In this document: positions 32,795-41,902 of the stretch, piece by piece
Layout of the letters: each line of letters begins with the position of its first letter
Numbering within the stretch: the first letter of the stretch is position 1
DNA from: Pelagibacterium xiamenense
GTDB taxonomy: Bacteria > Pseudomonadota > Alphaproteobacteria > Rhizobiales > Devosiaceae
Assembly (NCBI RefSeq): GCF_021166475.1
Contig: NZ_JAJOYS010000001.1
Location: 1,240,001 to 1,304,000 of the forward strand
DNA length: 64,000 bases
Direction of reading: 5' to 3'
Translations under genes and position numbers: made by a program
Notes under the pieces: model-generated
The model's database searches: none
The model's input: the letters and a program-made list of their open reading frames with translations, nothing else
What the model was told of the DNA's origin: nothing

Positions 32795-33277
32795 ATGACT
32801 GTGTTGAGAACGATTGCGTTGGTGGGATTGGCATTAACGGTGGCCGCGTGCTCGCGGACGGGAGGCTATACGCCGCCCTCCTCGACCCTCGTGACCCAGC
32901 CGCCGGTGACGAGTGAACCCACCTTGCCCGAGCCGCAGCCGCAAACGCCGTCCTCCACGCCGATTCAGCCGGCAAGTCTCACGCCCGGCAATTACGACTA
33001 CCTCGATCCCGCGGTTGTGCCGCTCCTTTCGAGTGCCGCGCTCGCGGCAGCCAACGATGCGCAGTTCTACGCGCTTCAGTTCGGCCGGCCAGGCGCGCCG
33101 CGCGACTGGTCGAGCGGATCGGCCTCCGGCCAAGTGTCGGTGGGCCCCTATGTGCGCGTCAACAATCTCGATTGCCGCGAATTCAGCCACCGGGTAACCG
33201 TCAACGGCCAGAGCTACTCGCGCTCGGGCACCGCCTGCCGCGAGACGACCGGCGCCTGGGCGGTCGCCGAAGTCTGA
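32795..33277 (+). CDS. Surface-antigen-like lipoprotein (17-kDa/RT0821 type)
   Basis: A 160-aa lipoprotein. The signal peptide ends VAAC with lipidated Cys19. A proline/threonine-rich linker (residues 25-60) precedes a compact domain ending NLDCREFSHRVTVNGQSYS and GTACRETTGAWAV, with the two-Cys 'CREF ... ACR' pattern of the RT0821/17-kDa surface-antigen family. It is probably anchored in the outer membrane. It may follow feuQ in the same direction (81-bp gap). Confidence 0.78.
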   Translation: MTVLRTIALVGLALTVAACSRTGGYTPPSSTLVTQPPVTSEPTLPEPQPQTPSSTPIQPASLTPGNYDYLDPAVVPLLSSAALAAANDAQFYALQFGRPGAPRDWSSGSASGQVSVGPYVRVNNLDCREFSHRVTVNGQSYSRSGTACRETTGAWAVAEV

Positions 33278-33304
33278 TATCGCGCTCGTATTTCCGCGTA
33301 TGCA

Positions 33305-33327
33305 AAGCCGGGTGCAATACCCGGCTT
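33305..33327 (+). terminator. Hairpin after the lipoprotein gene
   Basis: The stem AAGCCGGGT / ACCCGGCTT (9 bp) has loop GCAAT, 28 bp past the stop. The following ATTGCATTG is AT-rich but not a pure T-run, so termination may be moderate. Confidence 0.55.
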
Positions 33328-33338
33328 ATTGCATTGAA

Positions 33339-33356
33339 TAAACAAATCTTTGTTTA
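33339..33356. promoter_or_regulatory. AT-rich 18-bp palindrome
   Basis: TAAACAAA-TC-TTTGTTTA has perfect 8-bp arms. It lies 57 bp before the ATG of the 415-aa gene. It may be an operator or simply AT-rich promoter DNA; no known protein is linked to it. Confidence 0.35.
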
Positions 33357-33412
33357 CCCTCCGGGCGTAGGGTCAATCATTCTCGGGGATTGGCGACGGT
33401 CCGGTTTAGTTC

Positions 33413-34660
33413 ATGCTCAAAGGCGAAAAGCGCAAGCGTACTGAAGACGCTTCCGTCTCTCCTGGTGCGCCCAAGGCGTCCAAGGAAGAAGTCGTTTCGC
33501 GCCCGGCCTTTGAAGCCGCGCTGTCCGGCGTGCTTGTCGATCCCCCCGTATTCCATGCTTTTGCCGGCGGGATCGACCGCGAAATGGCCGGTGCGATCTG
33601 GACCTGGATCGCCCGCGATGTTGCCGCCGGACCGGTCGCACGGCTCGCGGACGGAATCGAATCCGGCGCTGCGCCTGCCGCCGCTTTCGAAGCCATGCTT
33701 CCCGAAATCCTGGAAGCGCTCAAGGAGACGCTTGCCCAGGAGGCGGACGATTACGAGCTCGAGCGGCGCAATACGATCCAGATGGGCGGCGAGGATACCC
33801 GCAAGCGCCTGCCCTACGTGATCATGGCCCTAAGGCGCCACAAGCTGCTCGAACAGGCTGCCATCTTCGGCAAAGCTGTGAGCACGCTCCAGGACGAGGC
33901 CGCTATTGCGACCGCGCTGCAGTCGATCACGATCAACAATCCCGTTACGCGCGCGCTCTGGATGCAGGCGATGATATCCTCGAGCGCCAATCCGAGCCGC
34001 GTCATGGCGGCGGCCGTCAGCCTCTCGGGTGGAGGCGACGAAGTGCGGATCGCGAACGGGGCCTTCGCGCCGCTGGTCGAAGCGATGCTCTCGCACGCGC
34101 AGAGCCAGATCGCGCTTTTGGGCACCCATCCGGGCGTTTTCGCCGACCACGACCTCGCGTGCAAGGCCATCGACCGGTTCCATCGCCTGATGCGCGCGAT
34201 CAACTACAACCTTGAGATCGACCGCAAATCCCATTGGGGCGTCATCATCGCCGATCTGACCGGCAAGGTCGCCGAAAGGCTCAACCGGCCCATGCGCGAA
34301 ATCACGGCGAACGTCACCAAGGCGCTGCGCAAGCCGCGCGAGGGGGCGGATCGGGTCGATCCGGACAACGTTCTGGCCGCGCTCAACGCCATGTATCTTC
34401 TGATCACCGTGCGCAACAGCCGCGATTCCCTGGCCCTCAATGCGCTTCTCGAGCAGGCGTGGTCGGAAACCGGACAGGCCGTGGAAGTGCTCGTCACCCG
34501 CGCGCTCGACATGTTCCGTGCCAATCCCGCCGATCCGGTACTGCGCGAACGGCTCGACCTCGGCATCAAGCTCGCCGAGTTGCGCTTCAACCCTGAATAC
34601 GCCGAAATCCTCCGCCGCGCCCGCGACGGCGCCGAACGCCGGACGGCGCAGCAGGCCTGA
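33413..34660 (+). CDS. Conserved-looking protein of unknown function
   Basis: A 415-aa soluble, mostly helical protein with no signal peptide or membrane segment. The first 25 residues are Lys/Glu/Ser-rich and probably disordered. After that, long helices dominate (MLPEILEALKETLAQEADDY, KRLPYVIMALRRHKLLEQAA, AVEVLVTRALDMFRANPADP). No catalytic motif or known family was recognised. It stands alone between the hairpin and a convergent FAD-enzyme gene, whose stop codon abuts its own. Normal codon use suggests a native gene. Confidence 0.8.
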   Translation: MLKGEKRKRTEDASVSPGAPKASKEEVVSRPAFEAALSGVLVDPPVFHAFAGGIDREMAGAIWTWIARDVAAGPVARLADGIESGAAPAAAFEAMLPEILEALKETLAQEADDYELERRNTIQMGGEDTRKRLPYVIMALRRHKLLEQAAIFGKAVSTLQDEAAIATALQSITINNPVTRALWMQAMISSSANPSRVMAAAVSLSGGGDEVRIANGAFAPLVEAMLSHAQSQIALLGTHPGVFADHDLACKAIDRFHRLMRAINYNLEIDRKSHWGVIIADLTGKVAERLNRPMREITANVTKALRKPREGADRVDPDNVLAALNAMYLLITVRNSRDSLALNALLEQAWSETGQAVEVLVTRALDMFRANPADPVLRERLDLGIKLAELRFNPEYAEILRRARDGAERRTAQQA

Positions 34661-36655
34661 CTAGTCCGATTTGATCCGTTCGGCGAGCGTGGCGGGCACC
34701 GCGACGAGCCCGTCGCGGATGAACGCCGTGTCACCGCGTTTGAGATACCCCGTCCCGATGAGCGCTTGTGTGGCCGGACCCTCCTGCGAAACGACGACAC
34801 CAATGGCCTGGGCAGGATCGGCGTCGTCGCTGTTGACGAAAACCATGCATCCGGGCCCGAAGGCGCGTTTGGCCGCGGGAGTGAGGGTCCAGAGCGTCTG
34901 CCTGGCGCCGAACCGTCCGAAAAGAAACGCCGGCAACGCGTCCGGCATCGGCGCGCCGGTTGTCCGCGTGCCCGGCGGGCCTGGGAACCCGCGCGGCAGG
35001 ATAACGCGCTCGCGGCAGAGTAGCGACGCCGCCTCGGTCGGCACCAGCCCCGCATGAACGGCGCTGGCGGCCTCAAGCGGCGCCAGGGCCCTGTCCGTGA
35101 CTGCTTGAGACGGCGGGCCGGCCCGCAGGAATATCGCACGCAGACCGGTCTCGCGCGGCGCTGGCAACGCGTTGAGCGTGGCGCCCGGCGCGAGATAGGC
35201 GGGCGGTTCCCCGCGCTGGGCCGGACGGGCGATGGTGAGCGGGCCGTCGGGGGTTTCGAAAACCGGAGCGATCTGCGGATCGGAAATATCGCGCATCCGG
35301 CCCGAAAAAAGGGCGTCGATGGCGGCTTCGCCGCTCTGGACGCAGCCGGTCTGGCTCTTGTATCCCGCAGCCGAGCCGGCGAAAACGACCCCTGCCATGT
35401 GCCCTTTGGGGACGAGACATTCGCGCGACGCCTGCCATTGGGCCTTGCCGCCCGCGCGTAGCCAGAGCGTCAAGTCGGGCTGCCAGCCGCCCGAGACCAT
35501 GAGACCGTCGGCCTCCACGCCGCCCTGAGCGGGCCGTCCCGTGGCCGCGTCGGCGTGGCGGATGGCCAACCCCCGGTCCCTCGCGGTCACCGCATCGATC
35601 CGGACGCCCCAGCCGAGCGGGAACCCGTAGGCCTTGGCGAATTCGATGAAGCGCGTCTGCGGGTTGCCGCGCGGATCGCTTGCGCGGCGGATCTCCTTAC
35701 CGCAATCCGCACCCAGGAGCGCCATCCGGTAGCCCGCATTCGTTGTCGAATGCACGTGCGCGCTGGCTCCCCGCCAGAGGGAATAGCGCGACGCCATGCG
35801 CCAGGCGAAAGCCGAACGGAAGACGCCGGGCAGGCGGTTGCCCGGGAAGATGGGGAGCCGCTCGTCCTCGCCGGTGGCGAGAACGATATGGCGCGCGCCG
35901 ACCGCGATGCGCTGGGGGCGGGGAATGCCGTTTTCCACCACGACGCGGATCGCGTGCACCTGTCCGTCGACAAGATCGAACGCCTCGGTGCCCAGATAGA
36001 GCGCCGCATCCTCATGGCCCGCGAGATCTCCCACCAGCGTGCCGATCATATCGCGCGGCGTCGCCTCGCCCTCGACCTTCCCGAAATATTCCGCCAGTCC
36101 GCCGAGCCGGGGCGCGCGCTCGATCAGCACGGCGCGAGCGCCACGCGCGCAGGCGCGCAGGGCGGCGGCCATGCCCGCAAGCCCGCCCCCGACAATGGCG
36201 ACGTCGGCGGAGACGCGGACTTCCGGCGTGCCGGCGATCCAGGGCATTACTGGCGGGAGCCCGCGCGCGAGGTCGAGATCGAGGCTCGCCGGCAGGGTGC
36301 CCAGCGCGCCGAGCGTCTTGCCCAGGGTCGTGCGGATGCGCTTGGGTGCGCAGGTTATGAACTCGGCGCCCTCGACGATCGGGCAGAGCGCCATGGGCAT
36401 ACTGAGATCCGGCTGCCCCTCATTGCCCTTGAGCGCGATGGGCGGCGCTGTCGTCTCATCGAGTGCGAGCGGGTGACCCATATGGATACCGACGATGTCG
36501 ATGCCATTGGCAAGCAGGGCCGAGAGCACTGTATCGCCCGCAAAGCCGGTCAGCCGCCGGCCGTCGAGCCGAAACGTCACTGGCGCCGCGGGATCGATCT
36601 GCGGCGCGGAAAAATCCGCCGCATGCGGGCTCGGCATCCGGTTTGGCTGGGTCAT
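34661..36655 (-). CDS. Sarcosine-oxidase-alpha-like FAD oxidoreductase
   Basis: A 664-aa protein laid out like the alpha subunit of heterotetrameric sarcosine oxidase. An N-terminal ferredoxin-like domain (VTFRLDGRRLTGFAGDTVLS) comes first, then a dinucleotide-binding fold (VAIVGGGLAGMAAALRA) and ARHIVLATGEDERLP. The C-terminal 170 residues resemble only the end of a GcvT barrel (AIGVVVSQEGPATQALIGTG), while sarcosine oxidase alpha has about 1000 aa with a full GcvT domain. It is therefore shortened. ATG 36655 overlaps the stop of the gene upstream (ATGA). Substrate unknown; secondary amines or imino acids are guesses. Confidence 0.7.
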   Translation of the reverse strand: MTQPNRMPSPHAADFSAPQIDPAAPVTFRLDGRRLTGFAGDTVLSALLANGIDIVGIHMGHPLALDETTAPPIALKGNEGQPDLSMPMALCPIVEGAEFITCAPKRIRTTLGKTLGALGTLPASLDLDLARGLPPVMPWIAGTPEVRVSADVAIVGGGLAGMAAALRACARGARAVLIERAPRLGGLAEYFGKVEGEATPRDMIGTLVGDLAGHEDAALYLGTEAFDLVDGQVHAIRVVVENGIPRPQRIAVGARHIVLATGEDERLPIFPGNRLPGVFRSAFAWRMASRYSLWRGASAHVHSTTNAGYRMALLGADCGKEIRRASDPRGNPQTRFIEFAKAYGFPLGWGVRIDAVTARDRGLAIRHADAATGRPAQGGVEADGLMVSGGWQPDLTLWLRAGGKAQWQASRECLVPKGHMAGVVFAGSAAGYKSQTGCVQSGEAAIDALFSGRMRDISDPQIAPVFETPDGPLTIARPAQRGEPPAYLAPGATLNALPAPRETGLRAIFLRAGPPSQAVTDRALAPLEAASAVHAGLVPTEAASLLCRERVILPRGFPGPPGTRTTGAPMPDALPAFLFGRFGARQTLWTLTPAAKRAFGPGCMVFVNSDDADPAQAIGVVVSQEGPATQALIGTGYLKRGDTAFIRDGLVAVPATLAERIKSD

Positions 36656-37731
36656 GCCACACTCTCGCGTGTGACGGGCGGGAATTCGGCGACGGGCGAG
36701 CGGCTCATATCGCGGTTCGCCCGGCGCGCCTCGGCCCAGCCGCGCTCGGCGGCCATCGGCTCGCCGGCGATAAGGCGCGCAATCGCCGGCGCCACGAAGA
36801 CCGCGCCGGCGCCGAGCCCGAATACGACGGTCGCGCGGCCCTGACGCAGTCGGCCGAAAACCGGCGCGCCGTCCCGCGGGACCAGTGCGTCGAAGGACGA
36901 CCGGGCCGCAAGGCGCACCGATGCGGGATGAGCGAGGAAACGCCCCGCATGCCGGACTGCGTCGGCGGGCTGGCCGGGGGCGACGATATCGAGCGCCAAA
37001 TCGGGTGTCTGCGTGAGCGCAAAATCCCCGCCCATCGCCATGCGGACGGGGTCGTCGAGCGGTGCGGCAGGCTCGGTGCGGAATGCCGTCATCGCGACGC
37101 GATGGGCGATGGCATCGAGATCGTAGCGGTTGCAATGGGCGGCGATCGCGGTATCGTCGGCCAGAACGACGTGATCGGCCTGCAGGCCACCGACGGTGCC
37201 CGACCCGTCGCGGCGCAGGCTGAGGGGTTCGCCCGGCGCGATGGTGGTGACGTTGTGGCGCGCGAGCCAGTCCGGTACGGCGGACCAGAACGCCGCCTCG
37301 ACGATCCGGTGCGCGTCGCGGACGCGATAGGCGGTATCGAAACCCGTCGGGGCGGGGACTGCAGGCTCGACGGCCTGACCAAAGCCGGCCGCGAGGTGCC
37401 GGGAATGCTCGAGCGCATACGATTGCAGCGCGCCCGACGCGCCGAGAACCACATTCGAGCGTTCGCTCAGCCGCGGGCCGATGCGGGCGAGCAGCCTCAG
37501 CGTCTCGGGCACGGTATCGAGCAGGAGCCGCCAGCTCTCGGGGCGCAGCAGCGGTGCGATGGAGAGCGCGGGACCTCGCGGAACACGCAGCGGTGACGGC
37601 GTGGCGCCGACGAGCATGGTTTCGCGCCCGTGGGCCGATGCGAGCAGGCCCGCCAGGAAGGCGGCGAACGGGCTGTCGCCGACGACGGCGATGGTTCCCT
37701 TCGAGTTGACTTTGCGCTCCTGAGCCGCCAA
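36652..37731 (-). CDS. FAD-dependent oxidoreductase-like protein, divergent
   Basis: A 359-aa protein with an N-terminal Rossmann-like strand-turn-helix (TIAVVGDSPFAAFLAGLLAS) that lacks the usual GxGxxG, and a late FGLGAGAVFVAPAIARLIAG like the end of DAO-type flavoproteins. It overlaps the sarcosine-oxidase-like gene downstream (ATGA), so both proteins are probably made together, perhaps as subunits. The start is uncertain; TTG 37731 is the most complete. It may be a degenerate beta subunit that no longer binds FAD. Confidence 0.55.
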   Translation of the reverse strand: MAAQERKVNSKGTIAVVGDSPFAAFLAGLLASAHGRETMLVGATPSPLRVPRGPALSIAPLLRPESWRLLLDTVPETLRLLARIGPRLSERSNVVLGASGALQSYALEHSRHLAAGFGQAVEPAVPAPTGFDTAYRVRDAHRIVEAAFWSAVPDWLARHNVTTIAPGEPLSLRRDGSGTVGGLQADHVVLADDTAIAAHCNRYDLDAIAHRVAMTAFRTEPAAPLDDPVRMAMGGDFALTQTPDLALDIVAPGQPADAVRHAGRFLAHPASVRLAARSSFDALVPRDGAPVFGRLRQGRATVVFGLGAGAVFVAPAIARLIAGEPMAAERGWAEARRANRDMSRSPVAEFPPVTRESVA

Positions 37732-37855
37732 GGCGTCCGATCACTTTCTTTTTACGAGTGGTGCGGCAATGCGCGCGGCGGCAAATGCCTGCATTTTGTG
37801 CGCAATTCGCCTATAGAAGCAGCATTGCTTTTTATTTCAAGGGTTAGCCTCACAC

Positions 37856-38932
37856 TTGCTCTGGATAACCGCCTTACTGTTGGCCATCGTCGTTTGTGGT
37901 GCGCTCTTTGTCGTGACGCGCCGGAAAGACGCAGACTCTGCGTCCGATACGGCCGCGACGGCGTTCTATAAAAGCCAGCTTGCGGAAATCGACGCCGACT
38001 CAGAAGCCGGGCGGCTATCGCCCGAGGAGGCGACGGCCGCCAAGGCGGAGCTGGCGCGCGAATTCATGCGTCACGAGCAGGACGCGAAAACAACGAGCAC
38101 GACCGGGCCGGGACCGATTCTTGTCGGCGGCGTGCTCGCGGGCATTCTTGTGGCCAGCTTCGGGCTGTATTTCGCGATTGGCCGCGCCGATCTTCCCGCC
38201 CAGCCGCTGGCGGAGCGCGAATTGGCGGCGGGCGCGGAGATCTCGATTGAGGACGCTGTCGCCCGGGTCGAGGCGCAGATGGCGGAAACGCCCAACGACG
38301 TGCGCGGCTGGCAGGCGCTGGCGCCGATCTATATGCAGTCGGGGCGATTTGCCGAGGCGGTCAACGCCTACCGGCGTGTGATCGATCTCGACGGGGCGAC
38401 GGCGGATCGGGAGACCGACCTTGCCGAGGCCATGATCATGGCCAATGAGGGTGCGATGACGCCCGATGCCATGGCGCTCTTGCGCAGCGCGGCCGACAGC
38501 GATCCCCGGCACGTCCGTTCGCGCTTTTATATCGCGGGGGAACTGACCCGCAGCGGGGACTATGCCGCGGCCGTCCCGGCATGGGAATATCTGCTCTCGC
38601 TCGGAACCGGCGAGGAGCCCTGGATCGCGACGGCGCAAGCGGGGCTCGACGCAGCGCAGGCCGGAGCGCGAGTGGGTGAGCTGAGCGAGCCCGAACCGGA
38701 CGCGACAATGGACGTTATGATCCGCGGCATGGTGGAAGGTCTCGCCGCACGGCTCTACGATGAAGGTGGCAGGGCCGATGAATGGATGCAGCTCGTGCGC
38801 TCGCGCAATGTGCTCGACGGCGCAGAGGCCGCACGGGACGATCTCGAACGGGGACTGGCCGCGCTCGAGGGACAGGACAGACTGGCGCTCGAGGCGCTGG
38901 CCGAGGAACTTGGTTTGACGGAGCAGCAATAG
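37856..38932 (+). CDS. ccmI: Cytochrome c biogenesis protein CcmI (CycH)
   Basis: CcmI chaperones apocytochrome c to the haem-ligation machine in the inner membrane and periplasm. The 358-aa protein has TM1 (MLWITALLLAIVVCGALFV), a cytoplasmic loop with leucine-zipper-like helices (FYKSQLAEIDADSEAGRLSP), TM2 (VLAGILVASFGLYFAIG), then a periplasmic TPR domain (GWQALAPIYMQSGRFAEAVN, AYRRVIDLDGAT). It starts with TTG 37856, which gives the exact usual N-terminus. It is first in a four-gene operon; ccmE starts at the next base after its stop. Confidence 0.88.
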   Translation: MLWITALLLAIVVCGALFVVTRRKDADSASDTAATAFYKSQLAEIDADSEAGRLSPEEATAAKAELAREFMRHEQDAKTTSTTGPGPILVGGVLAGILVASFGLYFAIGRADLPAQPLAERELAAGAEISIEDAVARVEAQMAETPNDVRGWQALAPIYMQSGRFAEAVNAYRRVIDLDGATADRETDLAEAMIMANEGAMTPDAMALLRSAADSDPRHVRSRFYIAGELTRSGDYAAAVPAWEYLLSLGTGEEPWIATAQAGLDAAQAGARVGELSEPEPDATMDVMIRGMVEGLAARLYDEGGRADEWMQLVRSRNVLDGAEAARDDLERGLAALEGQDRLALEALAEELGLTEQQ

Positions 38933-39373
38933 GTGGCCTTGACCCGCAAGCAGAAGCGTTTGAGCATTATCGCCGGATTGGGCCTCGTCCTTGCGATCGC
39001 CGCCGGTCTGATCCTGATGGCTCTGCGCGACCAGATCGTCTTTTTCTATTCGCCGAGCGAGATCGCCGAAAAAGGCGTCGCGCCGGGGGAGGCCATCCGT
39101 CTGGGCGGGCTGGTCGCCGATGGCAGCTGGATGCAGGACGGCGAGACCAACACCTTCGTTGTGACCGACGGCGCGACCGAGATGACGGCCCACTATGTCG
39201 GCATTCTGCCCGACCTCTTCCGGGAGGGGCAGGGGGTCGTCGCCGAGGGCAGCATACGTCCCGACGGGACATTCGAGGCCACCAACGTGCTTGCCAAGCA
39301 CGACGAGAATTACCTGCCCCGCGAGGTCGCCGACACGCTGCGCGACCAGGGCGTATGGCAGGGGGGAGAGTAA
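38933..39373 (+). CDS. ccmE: Haem chaperone CcmE (CycJ)
   Basis: A 146-aa membrane-anchored periplasmic OB-fold protein that binds haem covalently and hands it to CcmF/H. His123 in [10 protein letters not shown] is the haem-binding residue, with Tyr127 nearby. One TM helix is at about residues 10-32. GTG 38933 follows directly after the ccmI stop. It is 8 bp from ccmF. Confidence 0.93.
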   Translation: MALTRKQKRLSIIAGLGLVLAIAAGLILMALRDQIVFFYSPSEIAEKGVAPGEAIRLGGLVADGSWMQDGETNTFVVTDGATEMTAHYVGILPDLFREGQGVVAEGSIRPDGTFEATNVLAKHDENYLPREVADTLRDQGVWQGGE

Positions 39374-39381
39374 CGGACCGC

Positions 39382-41355
39382 ATGCTCATAGAACTCGGCC
39401 ATTTCGCGCTCGTTCTTGCCTGTGTTCTTGCCGTCGCGCAGGCCGCGATCGGCTTTGCTTTCTGGCGGGCGTCGGGAACCGCAGCCCGTTTCGTCCAGCA
39501 GGCGGCGATTCTCCAATTCCTCCTCGTCGGGCTCGGCTTCGCCACCCTGACGCAGGCGTTTGTCGCGTCCGACTTCTCGGTGCGGCTGGTGGTCGAGCAC
39601 TCCCATTCCCTGCAGCCGCTCATCTACAAGATCACGAGCGTTTGGGGGAACCACGAGGGCTCGATGCTGCTCTTTGTGCTGATCCTCGTGCTTTTCGGCG
39701 CCGCTGTGGCGGCGTTCGGGCGCAACCTGCCGCGCGATCTGGCGACACTGGTGCTTTCCTGCCAGGGCCTGCTCGTTGCCGCATTCTCGGGTTTCGTGCT
39801 CCTCACGTCCAACCCGTTCTGGCGCCTCGATCCTGCGCCGATGGACGGGACCGAACTCAACCCGATCCTGCAGGATCTTGGCCTCGCCATCCATCCGCCA
39901 CTGCTCTACCTGGGCTACGTCGGCTTTTCGATCTGCTTCTCGTTCGCCGCCGCCGCGCTGATATCCGGGCGCATCGATGCGGCGTGGGCGCGCTGGGTGC
40001 GGCCCTGGACGCTGGCGAGCTGGTCCTTCCTGACGCTCGGGATCGCGATGGGCTCCTATTGGGCCTATTACGAGCTCGGCTGGGGCGGCTGGTGGTTCTG
40101 GGATCCGGTGGAGAACGCGAGCTTCATGCCCTGGCTTGCCGGCACGGCGCTGCTGCATTCCGCCATCGTCATGGAAAAGCGCAACGCGCTCAAGATCTGG
40201 ACGATCTTTCTCGCGACCATTACCTTCGCCCTCTCGCTGTTGGGGACGTTCCTCGTCCGCTCGGGCATTCTGACCTCGGTGCACACCTTTGCGTCCGATC
40301 CGGCGCGGGGCACGGTGATCCTTGGCATGCTGGCGGTATTCATCGGCGGCGCCTTCGCGCTCTTTGCGCTCAGGGCACCGGCACTGCGCGCCGGCGGCCT
40401 TTTTGCGCCGGTGAGCCGGGAAGGGGCCTTGATCCTCAACAATCTCTTCCTTTCGACGGCGACCGCCGGCGTGCTCGTGGGCACGCTCTATCCGCTCGTC
40501 CTCGAAGCCTTGACAGGTGCTCGCATCACCGTCGGCGCGCCGTTCTTCGATCTCACATTCGGCGCGCTGATGGTGCCGCTTCTCCTCATCATCCCGTTCG
40601 GTCCGTTCCTCGCCTGGAAACGCGGCGATCTCGTTGCCGTTGTCCAAAGGCTTACCTTCGCCATCGCCGCAACGCTCATCGTTTCGATTATCGTCTTCGC
40701 CCTGATCGGGTTCCCCATGTCGCTCGCGCCGTTGGGCCTCGCGATCGGCTTCTGGATCATGATCGGCGCCCTGGCCGAGCTCGCCGACCGCGCCGCACTG
40801 GGAAGGCGCCGTCCGGGCGCAAGCTGGCAGCGGCTCAAGGGGCTGCCCCGTTCGGTCTATTCGACCGCCATGGCCCATTTCGGCGTCGGCGTCACCGTTA
40901 TCGGCATCGTCTGCGCGACGGCATTCGAAACAGAAGTGATTACCGCGATGCGGCCCGGCGAAACCGTGGACGTCGCGGGCTACACGGTGACCTATGAGGG
41001 CGAGAGCCAGATCGCAGGCGAAAACTTCTCCGCCGACCGGGGCACATTCGCCGTCGCATCGCCCTGGGGCACGACGCACGAAATCACCTCGGAGCGCCGG
41101 ACCTACCTCGTCAGCCGCATGCCGACCACCGAGGCCGGCATCGATACCTACGGCTTCTCCCAGCTCTACATCCAGTTCGGCGAACGCATGGCCGAGGGTG
41201 GCCGCGTCGTCCGCCTCTGGCACAAGCCGTTCGTGACGCTCATCTGGCTCGGGGCGGTCATCATGGCGGGCGCGGGTGCATTGTCGCTCACCGACCGCCG
41301 CATCCGCGTCGGCGCGCCCAAGACCGCGCGTAAAAAGGCGGAGACAGCGCAATGA
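39382..41355 (+). CDS. ccmF: Haem lyase subunit CcmF (CycK)
   Basis: A 657-aa multi-helix inner-membrane protein that reduces and attaches haem to apocytochrome c. The WWD haem-handling motif is GWGGWWFWDPVENASFMPW. HPPLLYLGYVGF and SVWGNHEGSMLLFVLI are other family blocks with haem-ligand histidines. The ATG 39382 opens the conserved MLIELGHFALVLA. Overlaps ccmH by 4 bp. Confidence 0.95.
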   Translation: MLIELGHFALVLACVLAVAQAAIGFAFWRASGTAARFVQQAAILQFLLVGLGFATLTQAFVASDFSVRLVVEHSHSLQPLIYKITSVWGNHEGSMLLFVLILVLFGAAVAAFGRNLPRDLATLVLSCQGLLVAAFSGFVLLTSNPFWRLDPAPMDGTELNPILQDLGLAIHPPLLYLGYVGFSICFSFAAAALISGRIDAAWARWVRPWTLASWSFLTLGIAMGSYWAYYELGWGGWWFWDPVENASFMPWLAGTALLHSAIVMEKRNALKIWTIFLATITFALSLLGTFLVRSGILTSVHTFASDPARGTVILGMLAVFIGGAFALFALRAPALRAGGLFAPVSREGALILNNLFLSTATAGVLVGTLYPLVLEALTGARITVGAPFFDLTFGALMVPLLLIIPFGPFLAWKRGDLVAVVQRLTFAIAATLIVSIIVFALIGFPMSLAPLGLAIGFWIMIGALAELADRAALGRRRPGASWQRLKGLPRSVYSTAMAHFGVGVTVIGIVCATAFETEVITAMRPGETVDVAGYTVTYEGESQIAGENFSADRGTFAVASPWGTTHEITSERRTYLVSRMPTTEAGIDTYGFSQLYIQFGERMAEGGRVVRLWHKPFVTLIWLGAVIMAGAGALSLTDRRIRVGAPKTARKKAETAQ

Positions 41356-41816
41356 CACGCTGGATCAGAGCTGTCCTCCTCGCAGTGGTCCTCGCCTCGC
41401 CGGGCGCCGCAATGGCGGTCCAGCCCGACGAAGTTCTCGACAACCCGGTGCTTGAAACGCGCGCGCGCTCGATTTCGGAAAACCTCCGCTGCCTCGTTTG
41501 CCAGAACCAGTCCATCGACGATTCGGACGCCGAACTCGCGCGTGATTTGCGGGTCCTCGTCCGCGAACGCCTCGTTGCCGGCGATACCGACCAGGAAGTC
41601 TACGACTATGTCGTCGCGCGATACGGCGAATTCGTTCTATTGAGGCCGGTTGTGGGCGTCCACACCATCCTCTTGTGGATCGCCGCGCCCGCGCTGCTTC
41701 TGATCGGGCTCGCTGCCGTCCTCATCGGCGCCATGCGTAAGCGCCGGGCGCAAACCGGCGCGGCCGGCCTGTCCCCCGACGAGCAAAAGGCGCTCGACCG
41801 CCTCTCCAAGTCATAG
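41352..41816 (+). CDS. ccmH: Cytochrome c maturation protein CcmH (CycL)
   Basis: A 154-aa thiol-redox partner that keeps apocytochrome Cys reduced. It has a signal peptide or first TM, the LRCLVCQNQSIDDSDAELA motif with Cys47 and Cys50, and a C-terminal TM helix (TILLWIAAPALLLIGLAAVL). It is the last gene of the ccmI-E-F-H operon. Genes for CcmA-D and CcmG are not in the window. Confidence 0.94.
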   Translation: MTRWIRAVLLAVVLASPGAAMAVQPDEVLDNPVLETRARSISENLRCLVCQNQSIDDSDAELARDLRVLVRERLVAGDTDQEVYDYVVARYGEFVLLRPVVGVHTILLWIAAPALLLIGLAAVLIGAMRKRRAQTGAAGLSPDEQKALDRLSKS

Positions 41817-41902
41817 CGGCGCGCGCGACCCGTCATCGCCGACCGGCAATTCCCTTTCGACCCATGTGGGCGCAAACCGGTTCTAAAACGACCCGGTGAC
41901 CC

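Noticed and set aside
34661-37744. One 1027-codon minus-strand fusion protein covering both FAD genes
   Set aside because: Before residue about 364 the frame is Arg-rich shadow; the real upstream gene is in another frame and overlaps by ATGA.
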